DNA from: CAYVMN01 sp964452575
GTDB lineage: Bacteria; Desulfobacterota; DSM-4660; Desulfatiglandales; Desulfatiglandaceae
DNA: 16,430 nt
Reading direction: 5' to 3'
Assembly (NCBI GenBank): GCA_964452575.1
Contig: CAYVMN010000102.1
Span: 1 to 16,430 of the forward strand
Below the pieces are notes generated by a model. The model was given only the letters and a program-made list of their open reading frames with translations. It ran no database searches and had not been told where the DNA came from. Shown here in pieces: positions 13,753 to 16,430 of the stretch (position 1 is its first letter; each line of letters begins with the position of its first letter). The position numbers were made by a program, and so were the translations under genes.

Positions 13753-15683
13753 TAAGTAAAGAGGAAGACCATCACAATAACCTTGAAATTGAGCAGACTT
13801 TAGCCCAACTCCTTCTCCGAAATTATAGAGAGTATGGTGAGGAAAAGGTCGCCATGCTTAAAAAAGACTTCGGTATATGGAAAACTTATACCTGGAAAGA
13901 AAGCTATGAACACATTAAGTATTTTTGCCTAGGCTTGCTAGCATTGGGACTTAAACCTGGAGATAAAGTTGCGATCATGGGAGACAATGACCCTCAATGG
14001 TATTGGGCTGAGCTCGCTGTGCAAAGTGCCAAAGCAGCTATTTACGGGGTTTATGCGGATACAGTGGTAAACGAGTTGTCGTTTCTCTTAAAACATGGTG
14101 ATGCATCCTTTGTTGTTTGCAGCGACCAAGAACAGATAGACAAGGTTATCGAGGTTAAGAGTGATCTTAGTCTTTTGAAGAAGGTAATCTACTGGAAACC
14201 AAAGGGCACTTATTATTTCACAGACCCTGATTTAATGTTTTGGGAAGATGTTGAGAACGTGGGCGAGGAATTTGAGAAAAGTAACCCCAATCTTTTTGAA
14301 TCACTCATAGAAGAGGGAGAAGCAGAAGATATAGGTGTCCTCTGCTATACTTCTGGGACCACTGGCCAATTTCCTAAGGCGGCACTAATGTCACATCGCT
14401 CACTGATAACTAACATGAAGAATTTTACCAAATGCTATACCCTCACGACTGAAGACATTTATGTCAGTTCTGCAAGCCCTGCTTGGCTAGCTGAGCAATG
14501 GTTCGGGATCACATGCCATTTGCTTGCAGGAGTCCAAATAGCGTTTCCCGAATCACCCGCTTCGCTTATGAGAGACCTCAGAGACGTGGGGCCAACAATA
14601 ATTTTTTTTCCAACTAGAGTATGGGAAAACATCGCTTCCATTATTAAAGCAAGGCTTAATGATACATCACGTTTGCAAAGGTTTCTTTTTGATCGCCTGT
14701 TCCCGATAGCAAAAAAAACCGAGGAAGAGAAAGATTTGGGGAGAGTCTGGGCTCTGTTAAGGCGCTTAGCTGACATGATAATCTTTACCCCATTACGAGA
14801 TAAGCTTGGTTTGAGAAAATGCAAGGTAGCTTTTCAAGGCGGCGCCATGATTAGTTCTGAAGCCATGCGGTTTTTTAGAGTGATAGGCGTCGATTTGAGA
14901 CAGCTTTATGCTTCCACAGAGGGTGGCTTACTGGCCATGCACAGGGGAGAAGATGTTGACCCAGAAACAGTGGGTCCTCCTGTGGATGAAGAATGCGTTA
15001 TGGTAAATGAAAATAGAGAAGTGATTTGCTGCGGAGACATCACATTCTCTGGATATTATAAGGCATATGAGGCGTGTGACGAGGCAGTGGTTAACGGTTG
15101 GCTTCACACTGGAGACGCTGTGCTGGTGAACGAACTGGGGCATTTTACATATCTAGACAGGGTAAGCAATTTGGTTGATCTACCGGAAGGGAAAAAATTC
15201 GCGCCAGAGTTTGTGAGTGGCCGATTGCGGTTTAATCCGTACATTACGGATGCACTGGTTATTGGGGGGGGAGGAAAGCCTTACGTCATGGCAATAATAG
15301 TTCTTAACTATGATAACGTGGGAGATTGGGCTGCAAAGCACTCGATCCCTTACAGCACATATGCGGATTTATCGCAGAAAGCCGAAGTTTACAATCTAAT
15401 TGAAGGTGAGATCAAAAATGTAAACAGATCGCTTCCGCAGTACATGTGTATTCACAAATTTGTGAACTTGCACAAGGAATTTGATGCTGATGAATCAGAA
15501 ATGACCCGGACTAGGAAGTTAAGACGATGCTTCCTTGAGGAGCGTTATTCAAGCCTTATAGAGGCTATCTATGAAGGCAAAGAGACTTATAACGTAGAAG
15601 CGTCCGTAACGTATCGAGATGGCCGAGCTGGAATAATACGGACAGACATTGCTATTAGGGAGGTGGGGCGAGAAACGCAATGA
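13740..15683 (+). CDS. AMP-dependent (long-chain fatty) acyl-CoA synthetase-like ligase
   Basis: The product has 647 residues. It activates a carboxylic acid to acyl-AMP and then acyl-CoA. The adenylate-forming marks are present: CYTSGTTGQFPKAA (202-215), QLYASTEGG (388-396), GWLHTGD with Asp459, LDR with Arg474, and the C-terminal catalytic Lys593 in TRTRKLRR. The long spacing and the LPEGKKFAPEFV block (481-492) place it with long-chain (FadD15/ACSL-like) rather than acetate- or aryl-type ligases. The P-loop has one extra residue and Ala for Gly compared with the usual TSGTTGxPKG. The ATG has AAAAGGAGA upstream and overlaps livF by 13 bases; the end overlaps the permease start by 4. Its place inside the transporter operon suggests that it traps the imported acid as a CoA ester. 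Confidence 0.9.
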   Translation: MVRVISKEEDHHNNLEIEQTLAQLLLRNYREYGEEKVAMLKKDFGIWKTYTWKESYEHIKYFCLGLLALGLKPGDKVAIMGDNDPQWYWAELAVQSAKAAIYGVYADTVVNELSFLLKHGDASFVVCSDQEQIDKVIEVKSDLSLLKKVIYWKPKGTYYFTDPDLMFWEDVENVGEEFEKSNPNLFESLIEEGEAEDIGVLCYTSGTTGQFPKAALMSHRSLITNMKNFTKCYTLTTEDIYVSSASPAWLAEQWFGITCHLLAGVQIAFPESPASLMRDLRDVGPTIIFFPTRVWENIASIIKARLNDTSRLQRFLFDRLFPIAKKTEEEKDLGRVWALLRRLADMIIFTPLRDKLGLRKCKVAFQGGAMISSEAMRFFRVIGVDLRQLYASTEGGLLAMHRGEDVDPETVGPPVDEECVMVNENREVICCGDITFSGYYKAYEACDEAVVNGWLHTGDAVLVNELGHFTYLDRVSNLVDLPEGKKFAPEFVSGRLRFNPYITDALVIGGGGKPYVMAIIVLNYDNVGDWAAKHSIPYSTYADLSQKAEVYNLIEGEIKNVNRSLPQYMCIHKFVNLHKEFDADESEMTRTRKLRRCFLEERYSSLIEAIYEGKETYNVEASVTYRDGRAGIIRTDIAIREVGRETQ

Positions 15684-16430
15684 CAAATATTCTTCAAACA
15701 TTCGCCAATGGTTGCACTCTAGGGTTTTCTTACACATTAGTGGCCATACCGATAGTACTAGTCTACAAGGCCAGTAAAGTTTACAACTTTGCGCACGGAG
15801 GCTTGATGCTTCTGGGTGGTTTTATTTTTTATATGTTGATCGGACAACTGAAATTGCCTTTAATTCTTGCTGTCCCCCTGGCGCTATTTTTGTCAGGGCT
15901 GGTGGGATATTTAATACAGCGCATCATCTTGATTCCTCTAGTTGGCCAGCCCATCCTTTCCCTAATCCTAGCGACGATGGCACTGCTTGTCTTGTTGAAT
16001 TCGCTATGCCTCGCCATCTGGGGAGTTACCCCGGTATCATTTCCCGAATTACTAGCGATGGACAGCATCCTGCTGGGGCCAGTAAAAATCGGTATATCCG
16101 ATGTTGTTGCTGTCATAACTATATCGGTCTTGTTGATCCTGTTGGGAATTTTCATCAAATATACAAAATATGGGTTAGGGATGATGGTAACAGCCGAAGA
16201 ACACATACTGGCTCGAAGTTTGGGTATAAGGGTCGAACGAATGTTTGCCATAGCTTGGGTCATTGGGGCGATGCTCGCAACCATAGGTGGTTTTTTTCTT
16301 GGTTCTAAGTTGGCACTTTCCGAATACCTTCCTGAAGTAGCCCTTAGGTCTTTTGCCGTAGTTCTTCTCGGTGGACTAGAATCTATCATAGGGGCGGTGG
16401 TAGCCGGGCTCATTATGGGCAACATAGAAG
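15680..16430 (+). CDS. livH: Branched-chain amino acid-type ABC transporter permease (LivH-like), 3' end beyond window
   Basis: The frame opens at ATG 15680, which overlaps the ligase stop as ATGA, and stays open to the window end: 250 codons of about 290 expected. It is a multi-helix inner-membrane protein: hydrophobic segments at about 10-30, 40-80, 95-115, 130-155 and 190-215. Typical LivH marks are VYNFAHGGLMLLGG (34-47), the cytoplasmic coupling segment ARSLGIRVERMFAIAW (about 178-193), and the late block SFAVVLLGGLESIIGAVVAG. It should pair with a LivM-like permease and a periplasmic binding protein, presumably encoded next. The ribosome site GGAGG (15659-15663) is rather distant (about 16 bases), so translation is probably coupled to the ligase. 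Confidence 0.9.
   Translation, partial: MTNILQTFANGCTLGFSYTLVAIPIVLVYKASKVYNFAHGGLMLLGGFIFYMLIGQLKLPLILAVPLALFLSGLVGYLIQRIILIPLVGQPILSLILATMALLVLLNSLCLAIWGVTPVSFPELLAMDSILLGPVKIGISDVVAVITISVLLILLGIFIKYTKYGLGMMVTAEEHILARSLGIRVERMFAIAWVIGAMLATIGGFFLGSKLALSEYLPEVALRSFAVVLLGGLESIIGAVVAGLIMGNIE

Noticed and set aside
15829..16425. Minus-strand open frame of 198 codons at the window end
   Set aside because: It is antisense to the LivH-like permease, whose plus-strand translation has clear family motifs.

Overview
The window looks like chromosomal DNA of an anaerobic, probably deltaproteobacterial (Desulfobacterota-type) bacterium. This rests on gene content: a LivG-LivF-acyl-CoA ligase-LivH cluster, an aldo/keto reductase with two C-terminal iron-sulfur motifs, a small nitroreductase, and a start fragment of an archaeal-type ATPase. 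No rRNA or other phylogenetic marker is present, so the assignment is an inference. No tRNA, rRNA or CRISPR array was seen.

Left half (about 1-8741): compact metabolic genes of moderate to high G+C. It opens with the last 48 codons of an ABC-2 type permease. This converges, across a small palindrome, on a two-gene minus-strand operon: a fumarylacetoacetate-hydrolase-family enzyme followed by an HSL-type alpha/beta hydrolase. Divergent from it are the aldo/keto reductase, behind a near-consensus sigma-70 promoter, then a nitroreductase with its own promoter-like sequence and repeated ACGTTC/GAACGT half-sites, then a 3'-truncated CapA-like gene. A metallo-beta-lactamase-fold hydrolase (minus) and a full-length Ntn-type penicillin/AHL acylase homologue (plus) are divergent neighbours.

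Middle (about 8742-10347): a graveyard of broken pieces. It holds the first ~29 codons of an ATPase (minus), an IS-associated-looking fragment, the C-terminal third of an IS1-like DDE transposase, a near-perfect sigma-70 promoter with no substantial gene downstream, and a repeat pair reminiscent of an IS21-family end.

Right part (10348-16430): visibly more A+T-rich. A TetR/AcrR-type regulator is followed by a decayed enoyl-CoA hydratase gene (internal stops and frameshifts). Then comes a tightly overlapping operon: livG-like ATPase, livF-like ATPase, long-chain acyl-CoA-synthetase-like ligase, and livH-like permease running off the window end. The overlaps (17, 13 and 4 nt) indicate translational coupling. 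The arrangement suggests uptake of an organic acid through a Liv-type importer coupled to CoA activation, with TetR control and a beta-oxidation gene that has been lost.

I see no clearly new defence or mobile system. The most interesting points are the importer-ligase operon headed by a dead crotonase, the orphan strong promoter in the IS graveyard, and the acylase/metallohydrolase pair.
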